Positions 1-11,989 of a DNA stretch of 64,000 bases are shown piece by piece. The notes under the pieces were generated by a model. It did not search any database. It was given only the letters and a program-made list of their open reading frames with translations, and was not told where the DNA came from. This DNA comes from Henricia sp. BOLD:AAB3569 (taxonomy: Eukaryota > Echinodermata > Asteroidea > Spinulosida > Echinasteridae), in NCBI GenBank assembly GCA_037783545.1, contig JBBELK010000525.1, positions 310,001-374,000 on the forward strand, read 5' to 3'. How positions within the stretch are numbered: position 1 is the first letter of the stretch; every line of letters starts with the position of its first letter. Both the position numbers and the translations under genes were made by a program.

Positions 1-713
1 TGTACTAGATTCTGCCACTATGAGTATACTCGTAGAAAATGGGAACGCCCTCTGTGGGAATGCCCTGTGAAACTATGCTCGGCAGTCAATGTATTTAATA
101 ATGGAGTTCTGTGATTTAGTGTGACAATAGATAAACAGCACCCAATCAAACATGACACATAGTGACAATGTGATTGCTCCCTAAGATGTCCACCGTGAAA
201 GGGTCCACAGAATTTTCGTGGAACCGCATGCATTAAACTGTCTACCGTACGCATATTTTACGTTGTCTTCAAATACCGTTACTCTGCGTGGATGGTACTA
301 CATGTAGAACCAAAGTGCTGTAGAAAATGGGGTCACTAAGTGAAGAGCTTGTCTGCATCTTGAGTTCTTGGTCGATGGACTGTCCTGAATTAGTCGTTTC
401 CTGAAACACAATGCCTTGATGGCCGGCCTAGGACATACAGGAGGGTCCTTCATCGATTCTCAACTACTCTCTGATTCACCGCCAAAAAAGACAGGGGGTC
501 CCACCACGTCAATGTAAGGTAAATAATGCATTGAGACGTCATGATTTATTCCCAGGCTCTCTCCACTTTACTCAGACCTGTGAAAATAGTTCATCTCTGA
601 GGACCAGAATATAAATGTAGACCGACTTGGTTTTTATTTTGATGTTGGGGTTACTCATTTTTGGAGAGAAGGAACTACATATATAATTCCATTGCCAGGA
701 ATGGCAAGACTTC
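1..713. other. No gene seen
   Basis: AT-rich sequence with only short chance ORFs. I recognise no exon, RNA gene or known repeat here. Confidence 0.5.
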
Positions 714-717
714 TTAA

Positions 718-915
718 AGGTAGTATACATAATTGGTAAACCGTTACAAATAGTTTCTTCCCCCTGTGTGATTGAAGGTATGCATGATTAAAACAAACCT
801 GAGCAAAAATCTGCTCCGTACTTCGTCTAACGTTTTAGAAAACGATCATAAAATTGTTTACGGTCACTTCGCCCTGGACCACTTTGCCCTGAACCACTGC
901 CTGTGCGTGAAGTGG
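718..915 (-). mobile_element. MITE family F1 fragment (TTAA side intact)
   Basis: TTAA at 714-717 is followed by AGGTAGTATACATAATTGGT. The next 100 bases match the reverse complement of the right end of the full F1 element at 52325-52728, including the 'gagcaaaaa' and 'cacttcgccct' stretches. The other end is lost where an F2 element begins. Confidence 0.65.
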
Positions 916-1672
916 CATTCGTTCTAACCTAACAATCATATAAAATACCTCTCCAAAATTAATATCCCTGGGAAGAAAACGGGAAATTGACAATCCCCAA
1001 TTTGGATGTGGAAGCAAAAATGTTGGTGTGATCACTGCACTGCTTTACGGAATAAATAAATTAATTTACAAAACATTGCTGGTTTTTTTATGATATCCCT
1101 GGAAATATAAGGATTGAGACACAAAATTTCACAATGGTAAAAATATGACAAATGATAGGGTACACATTGGTAATTCCCAAAAAGGGGTCCAAAAGTGTGA
1201 CATACCTTTTAAGATTTCCAAGTGTTTTTAATGATCGAAAGTGGTTTCCCAGTAGAAAATAATTATTTTTATTTGAACAAATGCCACTCAAATTTAATGT
1301 TTGTGTGTAGATATGGCACCAAGGTTAATCATTGGCGTAGGTAACCCGGGACACTAAACTCCTATCCAATACCATGGAACAAATTATAAGCCTTTATGGT
1401 CTTTTGTTTTTAATATTTTTCAGGAATCGGAAAACAAAATATTGAAGAAAATGATGCTGCACTCCCTACCGGTATAATCACAGGCCACAGTCCATTACTG
1501 AGAATTTGTGGTCATAAGTGATGATCTTCGAAGCAGAGAGTCTGTGTTGTACGTAACTGGGACACCAAACATTTTTGGACCCCTAATTTTGGGAATTACC
1601 CACATGTATCAGAATCTCGTTCATCCATGGGAAAAATGGGGGTGCTCAAAAATGTGATCTGGACATGCTCCT
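916..1672 (-). mobile_element. MITE family F2, interrupted by another MITE
   Basis: Bases 916-1163 and 1606-1672 together match F2 copies at 31275 and 53911 in reverse. The right border is intact: the terminus reads AGGAGCATGTCCAGATCACA on the minus strand, followed by TTAA (1673-1676). A GGGT-type element sits inside at 1168-1601. The left end is not clear. Confidence 0.7.
1168..1601. mobile_element. GGGT-type MITE, subfamily A (nested)
   Basis: The termini are inverted repeats of GGGTAATTCCCAAAATTAGG followed by GGTCC. ACAT at 1164-1167 repeats at 1602-1605 as the target duplication. It splits the surrounding F2 element. No transposase ORF. It is in the opposite orientation to the copy at 5457-5905. 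Confidence 0.75.
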
Positions 1673-1676
1673 TTAA

Positions 1677-4082
1677 CCCTAACTCCCTAGGGTGTTAGTG
1701 AAATCGTATTGATTTTGGAGGATTGAGGAGTGTTGGGGTTAATATTACTAGCTAACCCGTGGTTTTCAGCGCAATTAGTTGAACTCGGCTTTAAAAAAAT
1801 CATCTGCAAAAATAATGAAAATTTGTTATTTTAAATAATGAAAATCATGACAAGATCAAATCTGCAAGAACATGCAATTTTATTGTAGTGTTTATAGCAT
1901 TTAACATGTGATTACTGTATGTACATGAACATCACTATTTTTTAGGAATGGTCATTTCATGATTGCTGTGTACTTGTGCTTGCAGAAATTGTTTTTCTCA
2001 CCCTTTAGGAAAAAAGAAATATTTCTTTCATTTGTTGTAGAGGTTTTCTGCCCAAGGCTGTTGTTTTCTTTACACAATTTGTGCCTTGCTGGACATCTAT
2101 GAAACCGGAACTCAATTGAACAATCCACCTCAGGCCTTTTAACAAAAAAATCTCCCTTGCCTTTCCATGGAAAAGACAGTCCACTCTGCCCCATACCACA
2201 GACAAACAAGGGGTCTACCTATATCAATAACAATATTTCCCATATTAATAGCGTAATTCAATAAACTCAACGATTCTGGTTTGGTTGAAAGCAATGGTAG
2301 CCCCTTAGCTAAATTACACGCAGTCCCATGGTAGATGGCTGCGAGGCATGTTTTGCTTTATCAAGCGTGTTTCCGAGGGAAATCCACTATCATCCTTGCA
2401 CACATTAATACCGGTCTTGCGTGCTATTCTCTTCCTCTTGACAACTTCCAATGTCAAGTGCAGGTGCAAAATTATCAGATGGGTGGGCTGGGGAGCTGTA
2501 ATGAACAGATTTATGGGGAAGCGCTAGTATTCATGTTGTCTTGATAAAAAAAGAAGTAATTTACTGCTGGGTTGTGCATATAGCCACTACACAAAGACAA
2601 GTAATATACACGTACATGTATACTGAAATGGGGTGGGAATTAATATGTTGTTGTCTTAGTGCCTTTTTGCAATCCTGTAGACTGAAGTTCTAAGGGTGGA
2701 TTCACCTATTCGCACGTAAATTTGACGCACGTCGTGTTGAGAAAAAGCGATGTGGAAAGAACTTTCACTGAAAACTACGTGACGAAAAGTGTTTTTATGA
2801 TTTTGTGATTTTCATGTGCCCTCCACACTGCTTTTTCTGAAAGTGACGCGCGTGAAAAAAGGCTCGGTGTGAATCTTGCTTTATGTAGGGCTGTACAAAT
2901 TTGACAATTTAGGATTAATATTTGAATATTCTAGTAAAATATTTGATCAAATATTCATTTAATTTACTTAAGCACATGTTTTTTGTAAAAATAAGGGAAT
3001 AAAAGTGGGTTTGGCCAGTCTTAAACATACATTTATAACTGTCTTAGGGGCCTGGACGAGTGATAATGGCCCGAGCTGCAATCCCATTCTCTTTTTGTGT
3101 AAATCAACCAAACTCACCAAATTTGCTTGTCGTTCAAACTGCAAGCTGTGCGTCGAGTTGTTTTTGTTCGATCGCGCGCGTTACGCGTAATGCAGGCGTG
3201 TTGTACGCGCACACACACGACGGGGTACTTTGCACATTTTGCTTTCGGGCGCGGACAATTTCTGTGTGCGTGTGCGTGTTCCATACGCAATGAATAGGGC
3301 GCGGGTACAACACAGCCCTATTCTAATGAAAATGCCTCTTGTAAACACCAAAAATGGCCATACCATTTTAAAATGCATTGTTTTTTCTAAAAGAATCAGC
3401 AATTTTCCAAATCGCATTCTCTCAGCTATTTTCCAGTATGCATACATTTTTTTCCCTTCATAGCACATACAACATAAATATTACATCAGGTCTTGCGCAT
3501 TACAGCACAATCATGTGTGTTGTTCAAGGGTCGATGTGATGAAAGATGATAATTAAAGGCTGTAGACCTTGAGCTAGGGAACCCTGTATGCTATTATGTG
3601 TTAACAGATATCCCAGTTTGTTTGTGTTGGGCTGCAAGAGGGCAGTATTTCAGGATTTAATTACTGAAATATTGGAAGCGTGCTTAGGTAATCACAAAGC
3701 TAATACCTCATGCAGAAAATTTTATGGAGCTTTGTATGTTAATTTGTCTGGTGACCATTTTGTGTCTCGCTGTTGTTCCACCAGATTTGCTCATATTTCG
3801 CAGGCATGGCATTATGCATGATTTCATGGTCGTTTGTGGAGTTGTTTGACGAAATTTGGCACTTTCAGCTTCCATGGGATCTTTCCTAACATGTATTTGC
3901 TTTCCCAGTTTCTACAGACAAATCAGTTTTGGGAAGTCGAGGATTAAACCGGTCGCCTATTGGTATATTCAGAATATATTTTCCGTAATTATTTTAATTA
4001 ATTATTTAAATGTCATTTATAAATTAAGTTAATTCAGATGTTTAAAATATAAATCACTTTATCTTGCAATCTCATCAGATAT
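1677..4082. other. No gene seen; one dispersed repeat
   Basis: AT-rich non-coding sequence. 3005-3320 is CpG-richer (GCGCGCGTTACGCG) and resembles 54650-54860 in reversed order, sharing the words AAAAGTGGGTTTG and TGGACGAGTGATAAT; it is probably an old repeat. 2695-2880 has weak terminal symmetry only. Confidence 0.45.
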
Positions 4083-4422
4083 TGCCTTAGGCCAAACAAA
4101 ATAAATGGTGCGTTTACAGTAACGGCCTAAAAAAATCCAGGTAGGTATGCAGGAAAATAATTTTATTTTGTCATTTATTTTTTACATTTCAGTTCATGCA
4201 TTTGCGTGTTGTTTTGCAATGTTTGAAACTCACTATTAACACTATTAACCATGTTCATGTACAAGTGTAGAAAATGTTATGTTCGTTGGAAATTATAGCA
4301 AATAGTGCTCATTTAAAATTATCAACTTGAAAATTGGCAATAAAAAGTTTGAGGTCAGTAATTTGGCCTTACTGTATTGGGTTACTGTTAAACACACCAT
4401 TTATTTTGTTTGGCCTTAGGCA
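4083..4422. mobile_element. Foldback MITE with about 41-bp terminal inverted repeats
   Basis: The left arm TGCCTTAGGCCAAACAAAAT, continuing AAATGGTGCGTTTACAGTAAC (4083-4123), is matched in reverse at 4381-4422 with a few differences. The interior is AT-rich and non-coding. Target duplication unclear. Confidence 0.75.
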
Positions 4423-4486
4423 GGATTAATCCGTCTTATCCAATGTTGCAAATTACACAGGTCTGTATCAGGCGAATTTTTTGAAT

Positions 4487-4900
4487 TTTAAAAGGTTAAA
4501 ACGTTAGAATACATATTATGTACAGTATTCACCAACAATTTTAAAGCCCCATTACATGTACATTGTACATCATTTGCAGTAAAAAAGTGCTGACTAAAAG
4601 TGTTGATAGCAATGGTAACAAACACCATATGATTTTCCCTGTGTAATAATTTTACCCTTGTGGGAGAAATGGCAACCTGATTTTTAATTTTTTTAAAAAT
4701 TGTTTGCAAACGATTTTTTACTATTCACACAACACAAAAACCATACATGGATTTTTAAGATTTTCCAAAGTATTACCCGGTACTGCATCTATGTGGCTGA
4801 AATTTCTACCAGGCAGTTTATCAACATTATTCTGTAGTCTTGTAATGCTGTTGTTCCTGGAATTCGTAAAAACATTTTATAGTATATTAGGGCTTTAAGG
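4487..4900. repeat. Dispersed repeat family D
   Basis: It shares blocks such as GTGTTGATAGCAATGGTAAC and GCATCTATGTGGCTGAAATTT with copies at 9825, 18383, 35995, 50800, 54475, 56640 and 59490. No coding potential is conserved between copies. Confidence 0.7.
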
Positions 4901-5456
4901 AGTTAGAAAACTGAGGTAAAAAGCAAGACATTTTGTCATAGACATTCGGTATACGTAAGCTCATTTCGTAAACTTGTGTCCACAGTCTCGGATTTTCCAG
5001 AAGCAGAATTGTAAATTAAGAATTGATTGGTTCTAATGCCCCTGTAACCCCTTCACCGCAACACTTCCTCTCCGAGTAGGCCATTGTCGTTCAATGAAAG
5101 CAAAGGAAGGAATTTCTTTCAAATCGAGTAGACTTGCTTCCTCGCAGTGGCTTTTGAAACCGGCTGGAACTTTTGTGAGTCGACGCATCTTGGGGCAATA
5201 TTCACAAGATTGTGTGCGGGCTGCATTGTGAGGTTAACTAGGTCTCTCAAATAGTACGGTGAACCATTCTATTAACTTACCAAGCCTGGAGTGTAAATAC
5301 GAGAGTAAATACAAGTGTTTACTCAGGCTTGAATGATGTGGAATTGTGGATTTGATGACTGCTTGTGTTGGGCGTACAAAAACGCTGTTATGTTGGTCAG
5401 GGTGTTTTGGAGTATGTGCAGTAGAAGAGAGTCGATTCAACACTTTACTAGGAAAA
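4901..5456. other. No gene seen
   Basis: Unremarkable sequence. Nothing recognisable as exon or repeat. Confidence 0.4.
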
Positions 5457-5905
5457 GGGTAATTCCCAAAATTAGGGGTCCAACATTTTTGGTGTCCCAG
5501 TTATGTATGACATCCTGTGCATCAAAAATTGCCACTCATGGTCACAGATTCTCAGAAATAGACTGTGTCCTGTGATTACAGGGGACAGCACCAATTTCTT
5601 GAATATTCTGTTCTGTGATTACTGACAAATATTTGAAACAAAAGGCCATAAAGGCTCATAATTTGTTCCATTATATTGAATAGGAATTTAGTGTCCCGGG
5701 TAACCTACAATGTACACCAATGAAAATGTAGAATGAGTTTGCATTAACCTTGGTTAATGCCTTATCCACACACAAATGTTAAATTTAAGTGGCATTTATG
5801 GAAATAAAAAAAAAAAATTCTACTGGAAAACCACTTTCAATAAAAACACTTGAAAATCTTTAAAAGCATTTCTCACTTTTGGACCCCTAATTTTGGGAAT
5901 TGCCC
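5457..5905. mobile_element. GGGT-type MITE, subfamily A
   Basis: Terminal inverted repeats begin GGGTAATTCCCAAAATTAGG and end in ...GGGAATTGCCC. The flanking 4-mers are AAAA and ATAA, an imperfect duplication. The interior includes stretches shared with 1168-1601 in reverse, such as the 'aaaggccataaaggctcataa' region. Confidence 0.75.
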
Positions 5906-6085
5906 ATAAACAAATAAGACTGCAGTTTTAAAAGTGACTATTCTGCAGTCACTACGTGAATTATCAGTAAAATCAAAATTTAAGACTGAAATACCTGCAC
6001 AAATGAAATGGAATTTATTGGGCACCAGTCTCGTTGCCTGGTACCAGTAAGAAAATTTGCAGTCATCCACTACGTAGGTCCTGTC

Positions 6086-6198
6086 GTTTTTAGACTTATT
6101 TCAAGTCTGACTACGTGTATAATGTAGCACGTATAGGGTACTTATGATAATTGGTGAAGTATACGCAATTTCAGACTTGAAATAAGTCTAAAAATGAC
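6086..6198. repeat. Short foldback
   Basis: GTTTTTAGACTTATTTCAAG (6086 onward) is repeated in reverse just before 6198, forming a hairpin of about 25 bp with an 60-bp loop. Possibly a deleted MITE. Confidence 0.6.
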
Positions 6199-8214
6199 TT
6201 GCCCTACCTCCCCCTAGACTGGTTCCCTGTCTTCATATTTACTTCCCCTCCATCGTATATGAGGACAGGTACACGCCGCCATGTTTGGCATAAATATCCA
6301 GGAATTCCTCGATGTTTATGCAAATTAAAAGGGATGTGTCACGGTTTGCGCAAGTACCAAGCAGGCGCTCAGAAGAATGGGTGTTTACAATACGCAGACA
6401 ACTACATATACATTTGTGTTGCGCACCTTCGTTCGATTTGGCATCGCGCGCGCTAAGCGATCAATGTCTGGAAAATAACGGCGGCAGCAGCGGTATTTTT
6501 CCATCGACAGCAGAAGATATGCCTGTAAAAATGCTGTCAGGACCAAATAAGCATACTGGTTTATAATTTACAAATTACAATACATGTACTGTATATATAA
6601 CTTTTAAAAAGTCATTCAAAATGAAGTTATTTTAAAAACATATTGTATTCTTCCAGACATATGTACATGTACATTTAGGTTGATTTTCTGTTTTTAAGGC
6701 CTTTGGAATCGCTGAATACTTGCTGAAATTGCTGTGCACTTTGTGAAATGGCCAGAATATGATTGGAAATTGGACACTACAAGGAATTTCTTCCTGAAAA
6801 AGATGAGTCGTAATTCTGATTCCCAGAATAGAATCCAGTGCTGATGATTCGTCCAAGCTAGTATTGGGAGCGTACATTATTTTACACATGGTCTGAAAAA
6901 TAGCCCTTCATGGTTCATTGCTCTCCTCCCTACTCTATCAATGGTACACTCCGTGTCGAAGGTCAACTGGCAAAAATTTGTGGGCATGTGGAGGAGGTGG
7001 TGAGTCAGATCGCTACTGTTCATTATAAGATGGAGAAATGTGCTGTGATGTAGCCTAATTCAGTACAGAGGATTAATCACCGATATTAAACTGAATAGTA
7101 TGCATCCTTGGGATAAGGGTTTCTGCTGGAAGTGTTGTAATATTGTGGAAGGAAATCATTTATGCTGTATCCTGCTGTGCCACTACTACTATTAAGTACT
7201 AGTTGTTTATTGTTGTTCACCTGTGCTCCTGTATTGTGTATTGTTAACTCATCTTCCATGAACAGAACAAACGCCCACAGTGGCTTGCCCTTGGTAGCTG
7301 TGCTTTATTTGGACTGTTGTGTAATCAAGGACAACACATGCATCATCAGAAACAGGAACAAATTTGAAGCGAATGAACAACTTTATCTCGTTGGTGTTGG
7401 CACAGTTGATTTCCTGAACTGCTGATAAATGTAACATTGCAAGTGCTAAACTGTGCTTCCTCCAATAGTACTCAGATGTGTAGCTTTCGGAATGGACTAT
7501 TTCTACAAATGGTGATTCTCGCAAGAAAGCCGTCCAGTCGGAATTGTCAAAATATTTACATTTAACCTGGAATGCTGTATGTGTTCATTATCATCGGGTC
7601 ATAATGTTCGAGTTTCGTATCACAATTTGAGTTTCAATCCAGAATTTTAAAGTCAAAATTCTGTTTTTGAGTCAAAAGGTTGACCTTTTTGAGTCAAACT
7701 GTTCAGTTTACGATTGCTGTTAGTGAGCTTGGTGCACTGTTTTATTCAGAAAAGTAAAACAGATTTTGCACAACTATGATCTTCAAGAACTATGCTGCAC
7801 ATGCACAGTGTGAAAGGGTACTGTAAGCCCTGAATCAAACAAACATCTGAGGGACTACTAGTACTACCTGTACATTTAAAGTGTCTGACATTATCTGAAC
7901 TTGAACTTTAGTGGATCAACTCAAAAGTCCAAGTTTTAACAGAGCTTCTGTAATGAAACTGTTGTCAACAACTCCCCGCAGTGGTAAGTAAATGAATTCA
8001 TTCACAGAGTTAATAATCTCGGCTCTCAGATTTACGAATGTGTAATTTAGTTATTTTTTCCTCGGGCTATAGGTCATAATTTTTGTTAAACTGAGTGAGA
8101 TGCTTACATTGCATACGCATAGTACAATGTAATGTAGGTCTTCCGGTTGACTAGTTTTACAGTCAAATATTTCAAACATTTTTAACAGGCATGACCATAT
8201 TTTCAAATGTACAG
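6199..8214. other. No confirmed gene; CpG-richer patch
   Basis: 6415-6505 has clustered CpG (GCATCGCGCGCGCTAAGCG) unlike its surroundings. The rest is AT-rich. No domain-bearing exon found. The speculative exon at 7953-7983 is listed separately. Confidence 0.4.
7953..7983 (+). CDS. Speculative alternative first coding exon
   Basis: An ATG with G at -3 opens MKLLSTTPRSG and meets a strong donor GGTAAGTA after one base of the next codon. This phase-1 end is what the acceptor at 38597 needs (G plus GT gives Gly), so direct splicing would yield MKLLSTTPRSG joined to SLSQQ. That would be an isoform lacking ankyrin repeats and SH3, with a 30.6-kb first intron. Ten codons could easily arise by chance and no promoter is recognisable. 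A CpG-richer patch lies at 6415-6505. Confidence 0.18.
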
Positions 8215-8400
8215 GGGCCAATTTCATAAAGCTGTTTAGCTGAAAGATTTGCTTAATCTAAAATTTGTTTGCTTTATAAAAATGGGTTAGCAGTCAAAAT
8301 CGTATGTGATTTGGTTTACATATGACTGGTGTTCTGCTATTCTTGCTAAGAACACATGTTGACGTACAATTTTGACTATTAACAAAATTTAAATTCTTTT
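8215..8400 (+). mobile_element. Truncated GGCCAATTTCAT-type element
   Basis: It begins GGGGCCAATTTCATAAAGCT and parallels the complete element at 61968-62207 (GGATTTGTTTGCTTT, AGCCAAAATCGTA, AAGAACACA blocks) but lacks a matching right terminus. Confidence 0.6.
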
Positions 8401-8759
8401 GGTGATCCATGCACTTTTAGTTGCTGGACATATTGCTACCGTGTATGTGGGTGGTACATACATGTACTGCATCCAACTAAAAATAACACTTTCATAACAA
8501 GTATTTAAAGAATGAAGAAGTGTACGATATCTCAAAGATAGTACTGGATTAGGTTGCAAACTTGCAACATGATGTGCAGTTTGATGTTGACAACATTTAT
8601 ATCATCGTGGACAAAATATCTACAATCACAAAATTCCATGCAAAATGTCAATCTGTTAATGGGATCAAGGCTGCAAAAATCAACCATTATCTTAAATACC
8701 AAAGATTGAATGGAATGACGCCTCTACATGGAATTGCCTCATATACAAGCCTTGCTTAG

Positions 8760-9157
8760 GCCGTGTCCGCATTGGACTTGTTTTTGCGGGAGGTTTTACG
8801 GAGACAATGGTAAAATAAAAAATGGCTAAATTTTACTGTTGTCCGCATTTGGACTTTTTGACGCGGACAAATTTTATCGAGACTGTGGGAGAACACGGCA
8901 TGAACTTACACATGTACATGTAGTATGCTTCCAGAGCGCTTTTACTGACTCGCTGTGTCTGCACTGGACTTATCGTCTCCTGGAAAAGTTCCCTGGTCAA
9001 TTTTCCTGGGCAGCAGTTGGCCGGGAAAAGTAACTGCTGGACTCGGGGAAAAGTTGCTGAGAGGAAAACGTCCTGGGCTGTCCGCATTGGACTTTAAATG
9101 GGAAAAGTACCCATCGTCTCGGTAAGTTTTCAAAAAAAAATCCAATGCGGACAGGCC
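8760..9157 (+). mobile_element. MITE family F3 (GTCCGCATTGGACTT)
   Basis: The left end GGCCGTGTCCGCATTGGACT and right end ...TCCAATGCGGACAGGCC are inverted repeats. TTAA follows on the right (9158-9161) and TTAG precedes on the left. The motif (G)TCCGCATTGGACTT recurs inside near 8843, 8956 and 9079. Other copies: 12210, 20768 and reversed at 30821. Confidence 0.8.
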
Positions 9158-9721
9158 TTAAGAAAACGAAACTTGCAGCTTTTTGGCCTATTGGTACATG
9201 TAGCAACACCACTGATTCGTGTACTGTAGGAAACAGTCCAGTGATTTTGTTCATGACTTTTTGAACTGCGTGATGTTTACATACGTTCTCCCATTTACTC
9301 CACACCTTCTATCAGCTGTTTACGAGTAACTTGCTTATTTGATAGCAGATACGGTTGAAAAGGTTTGTTTTTGAAGTTTTTGTGGCTATTTTATTAAATA
9401 TTTTGCGAGCTTGTTGGAAAAGGTGGTGATAGGAAGGTGGAGCAGGAAAGTTGTTGAAAGGAAAGTTGATTTATACGCATATGCCAAGCTTGATTGGCCA
9501 TGGTAAAATGAGGCTGAATATTATTACAAAAGGCAGTTAAACAGATAAGTGGAGTCAGCCTCCCCAGTTATTTTCTGAATTGCTCTCCCAGGTTTTTGTG
9601 GTTGTTTTTTTTTTAGTCACGCAATGGTGTCAGGACTCATCAGATTGCCATTGGACATTAATTTTGTTCTCCTTCCCTTTCATTCGTACACTGTACAGTA
9701 GACCCATAGTGGCCATAGAAC

Positions 9722-9722
9722 G

Positions 9723-9766
<44 letters not shown>
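9722..9766. repeat. (GTT)n microsatellite, copy 1
   Basis: About 15 GTT units followed by T8. The poly-Cys reading frame here is an artefact of the repeat. The same length is found in copy 2. Confidence 0.95.
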
Positions 9767-9767
<1 letters not shown>

Positions 9768-9824
9768 TTTTTGGTGTTCAATTTGTTGTACATGTATTGC
9801 CTTTAATTCTGTAGCCAGAATTAC

Positions 9825-10037
9825 GTAACTAAAGAATATTTATAAACCGCCTTGTAGAAATTTCAGCCACATAGATGCAGTAATACTTCAGAAAACCTGA
9901 AAATCCATGCATGGTTTGTGTGTTGAATGAATAGTAAAAAAATCATGTGGTATTTGTTACCATTGCTATCAACACTTTTAGTCGGCTTTTTCTTGTCAAC
10001 AAATTCGGGTCACTGCAAATGATGTATTGGGGCTTTA
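9825..10037. repeat. Dispersed repeat family D (copy 1)
   Basis: Reverse orientation relative to 4487-4900, with shared GCCACATAGATGCAGTAATA and TGTTACCATTGCTATCAACA. Duplicated at 18383-18595. Confidence 0.65.
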
Positions 10038-10276
10038 AATGTTTTGCACTGTTGTAGTTTATCTGTTTTGTTTTGGTGAGAGATTGGTCTGTAGTTTGAA
10101 GGAATTTCATGTAAAACTACTGGCTGGGATGTCTGTCCTGACTAAGGTAAACATGTTTTTAATTTTTTCCCAGTCCCAGCAGACAATTGAGTGGAATTTG
10201 ACAAACAAGTTATGCTTGACTAAATACTTTATGAATTCATGGCAAAGTTGAATGCCTACATGTGTTGAATTGTTCT

Positions 10277-10302
10277 GGGAGGGAGGGGGAGGGGGGTGGG
10301 GG
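10277..10302 (+). other. Potential G-quadruplex (copy 1)
   Basis: Runs of three to six G separated by single A or T (GGGAGGGAGGGGGAGGGGGG then TGGGGG). The sequence fits the canonical four-run pattern. Repeated at 18835-18860. Confidence 0.6.
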
Positions 10303-10523
10303 ATTGTACGTAGTTTTAACTTAACAAGAGAAATACCTGTGTTTTTGGTGACAATACAGAACAAATACCATTAGTGTGAGGTCATTCTTAGTTCTCTGAA
10401 ACTTCAACTGAATTCTTTGTCAACATTAGAAAAGGGGTTTTGACAGGACAATACAGAACTGTTCTGTGGTAATATTGATTACAATGTTTTGGACAAGTCA
10501 GTTTACACATGTAGACAACATGT

Positions 10524-10772
10524 AAAGCGGTGTTCCCATTTGGCTTTTTTGGGTTAAACTACCATGGTTGTGCCGTAGAATTATAAATTAAGTCCAGTGG
10601 GGACACGCAGAGAACTTTCTGCTCAGCCGCGGTAGTTTTACTGGGCTGTAACTTTCGGCATGGGCACTGAAAACAAATGGCAAATCACGGAAAGATTACA
10701 CGAAGAAATTTTCCCACAAGATTACAATAACTTTGTAGGTACCGGAAGAGAAAGTCCAATGGGAACAAGCCT
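10524..10772. mobile_element. MITE family F4 (TGTTCCCATTGGAC), copy 1
   Basis: The left end AAAGCGGTGTTCCCATTTGG faces the right end GTCCAATGGGAACAAGCCT, which is followed by TTAA (10773-10776). The interior contains CCGCGGTAGTTTTAC also found in 27499-27918. It abuts the F5 element with the TTAA shared between them. Confidence 0.7.
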
Positions 10773-10776
10773 TTAA

Positions 10777-10925
10777 GCGGGCCTCGCACTGTGCGATTTG
10801 TGCCACGAATTTCCTACGAATAGCTACGATTAAGTACGATTGTGTGTAGAGTCTATAGACAGTCTCTGGTAAACGTACCAATTCGTAGGAGATTCGTGGC
10901 AAAAATCGCACAGTGGGAGGCCCAC
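10777..10925. mobile_element. MITE family F5, TTAA-flanked, copy 1
   Basis: The TIRs GCGGGCCTCGCACTGTGCGA and GTGGGCCTCCCACTGTGCGA (reverse of the right end) differ at two positions. Exact TTAA lies on both sides (10773-10776 and 10926-10929). Subterminal CACGAAT/CTACGAAT words are also inverted. 149 bp, no ORF of interest. Confidence 0.85.
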
Positions 10926-11754
10926 TTAAGACTCAGAGTTTTTGTAGAAGAGGAATTACTTGGGAAAATTTTTCCAAGTTGAGTCATTTTGGATTTCACC
11001 TTCAGCTGCACAGTTTGATGCTGCACCTGGTGCAATTCTGACAACAGCTACCATACCATACTGTAGGCCTACTGATATCAAGGCCAACACTTTGTTTTGT
11101 TGTAAAAATCAATCATAAACTTGTAAACCTGAAGTGGAGGTCTTGTCCAACTTTGTATCCACCAGACAAAGATTGCACACAGCTAGCTCATATCAAGTAC
11201 CTACATGTATACTGTACATGGGTGTTTCTGTATATTATTGTTAAATGGAAGGTTGCCAGTCCATGTGCCTGTGGGCTTGACACAGGACTTTCTGACCCCA
11301 CCAGTAACTGTTAGTGACTCCACAAATAATAGGGGCAACCTGAAAAACAGTTGACCCCAGCATAATATTGTCTTTGTGTACTGGCAGGTGTTTCCTTATA
11401 ATTAATTGACCCAACCTGTCTGCTTTATTAGCATTTATATTTCATGCGTACAAGTTAATCCTCGGAACACGTTCTACTCACTCTATTAACTACATTATGC
11501 AAATGTTACTCTAGTCATACTCATAGCGCTCCCCCCACACCACAGTATTTGGCTGTGGGCTTGAAATAGGCAAGTTGACTTGAATTTTTAATAGGCTAAT
11601 GTAAAATCCTTTTACTGCTGCTCCGCGTGGATTAAATTTTCAAACAAATAAAAGCTAAAGATGATACAAATACTTTTAATGGTTCATTTTTGGGTTTGGA
11701 GTGAGGATACATGTATGTGTTTGTAGGCCTATATTTCTCTTGAAAATATTAATT

Positions 11755-11960
11755 AATTAATTAATTAATTTATTTATTTATTCACCACATCCAACAGCGG
11801 AGGGACCGCCAATTACAGGAATGGGAGCAAGTGTGGTTGAGTGCCTTGCTCAAGGGCACAGGTGCCACAACCTGTCGCGGCCCGGAATCGAACCTACATT
11901 CTAGTACTAGCACAGGAATTTAAGTTCGACGCACTAGACCGCTCGGCCATAACACCCCAC
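11755..11960 (-). mobile_element. tRNA-derived SINE, copy 1
   Basis: On the minus strand it starts with a tRNA-Leu/Ser-like head: A box TGGCCGAGCGGTCTAG and B box GGTTCGATTCC (reverse of 11884-11894). A body (CACCTGTGCCCTTGAGCAAG) follows, ending in AATAAATAAAT. The length between the boxes fits a class II tRNA with a long variable arm. It is not a functional tRNA gene, because the acceptor stem does not close. Duplicated at 20313-20518; other copies at 32719 and 44266. Confidence 0.85.
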
Positions 11961-11989
11961 AATATTAGTCATTTACAGAGCTACGTTTG

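Noticed and set aside
6312..6566. Possible coding exon ending in GGSSGIFPSTAEDMPVKM
   Set aside because: Looks protein-like at the end, but there is no good acceptor/donor pair and no domain; the CpG patch explains part of the composition.
9580..9828. Poly-cysteine ORF
   Set aside because: Translation of a (GTT)n/T microsatellite in one frame.
11884..11894. Functional tRNA-Leu/Ser genes (also at 13816, 32830, 44390, 47939, 48091)
   Set aside because: A and B boxes are present but the acceptor stems do not close and the heads are attached to SINE bodies.
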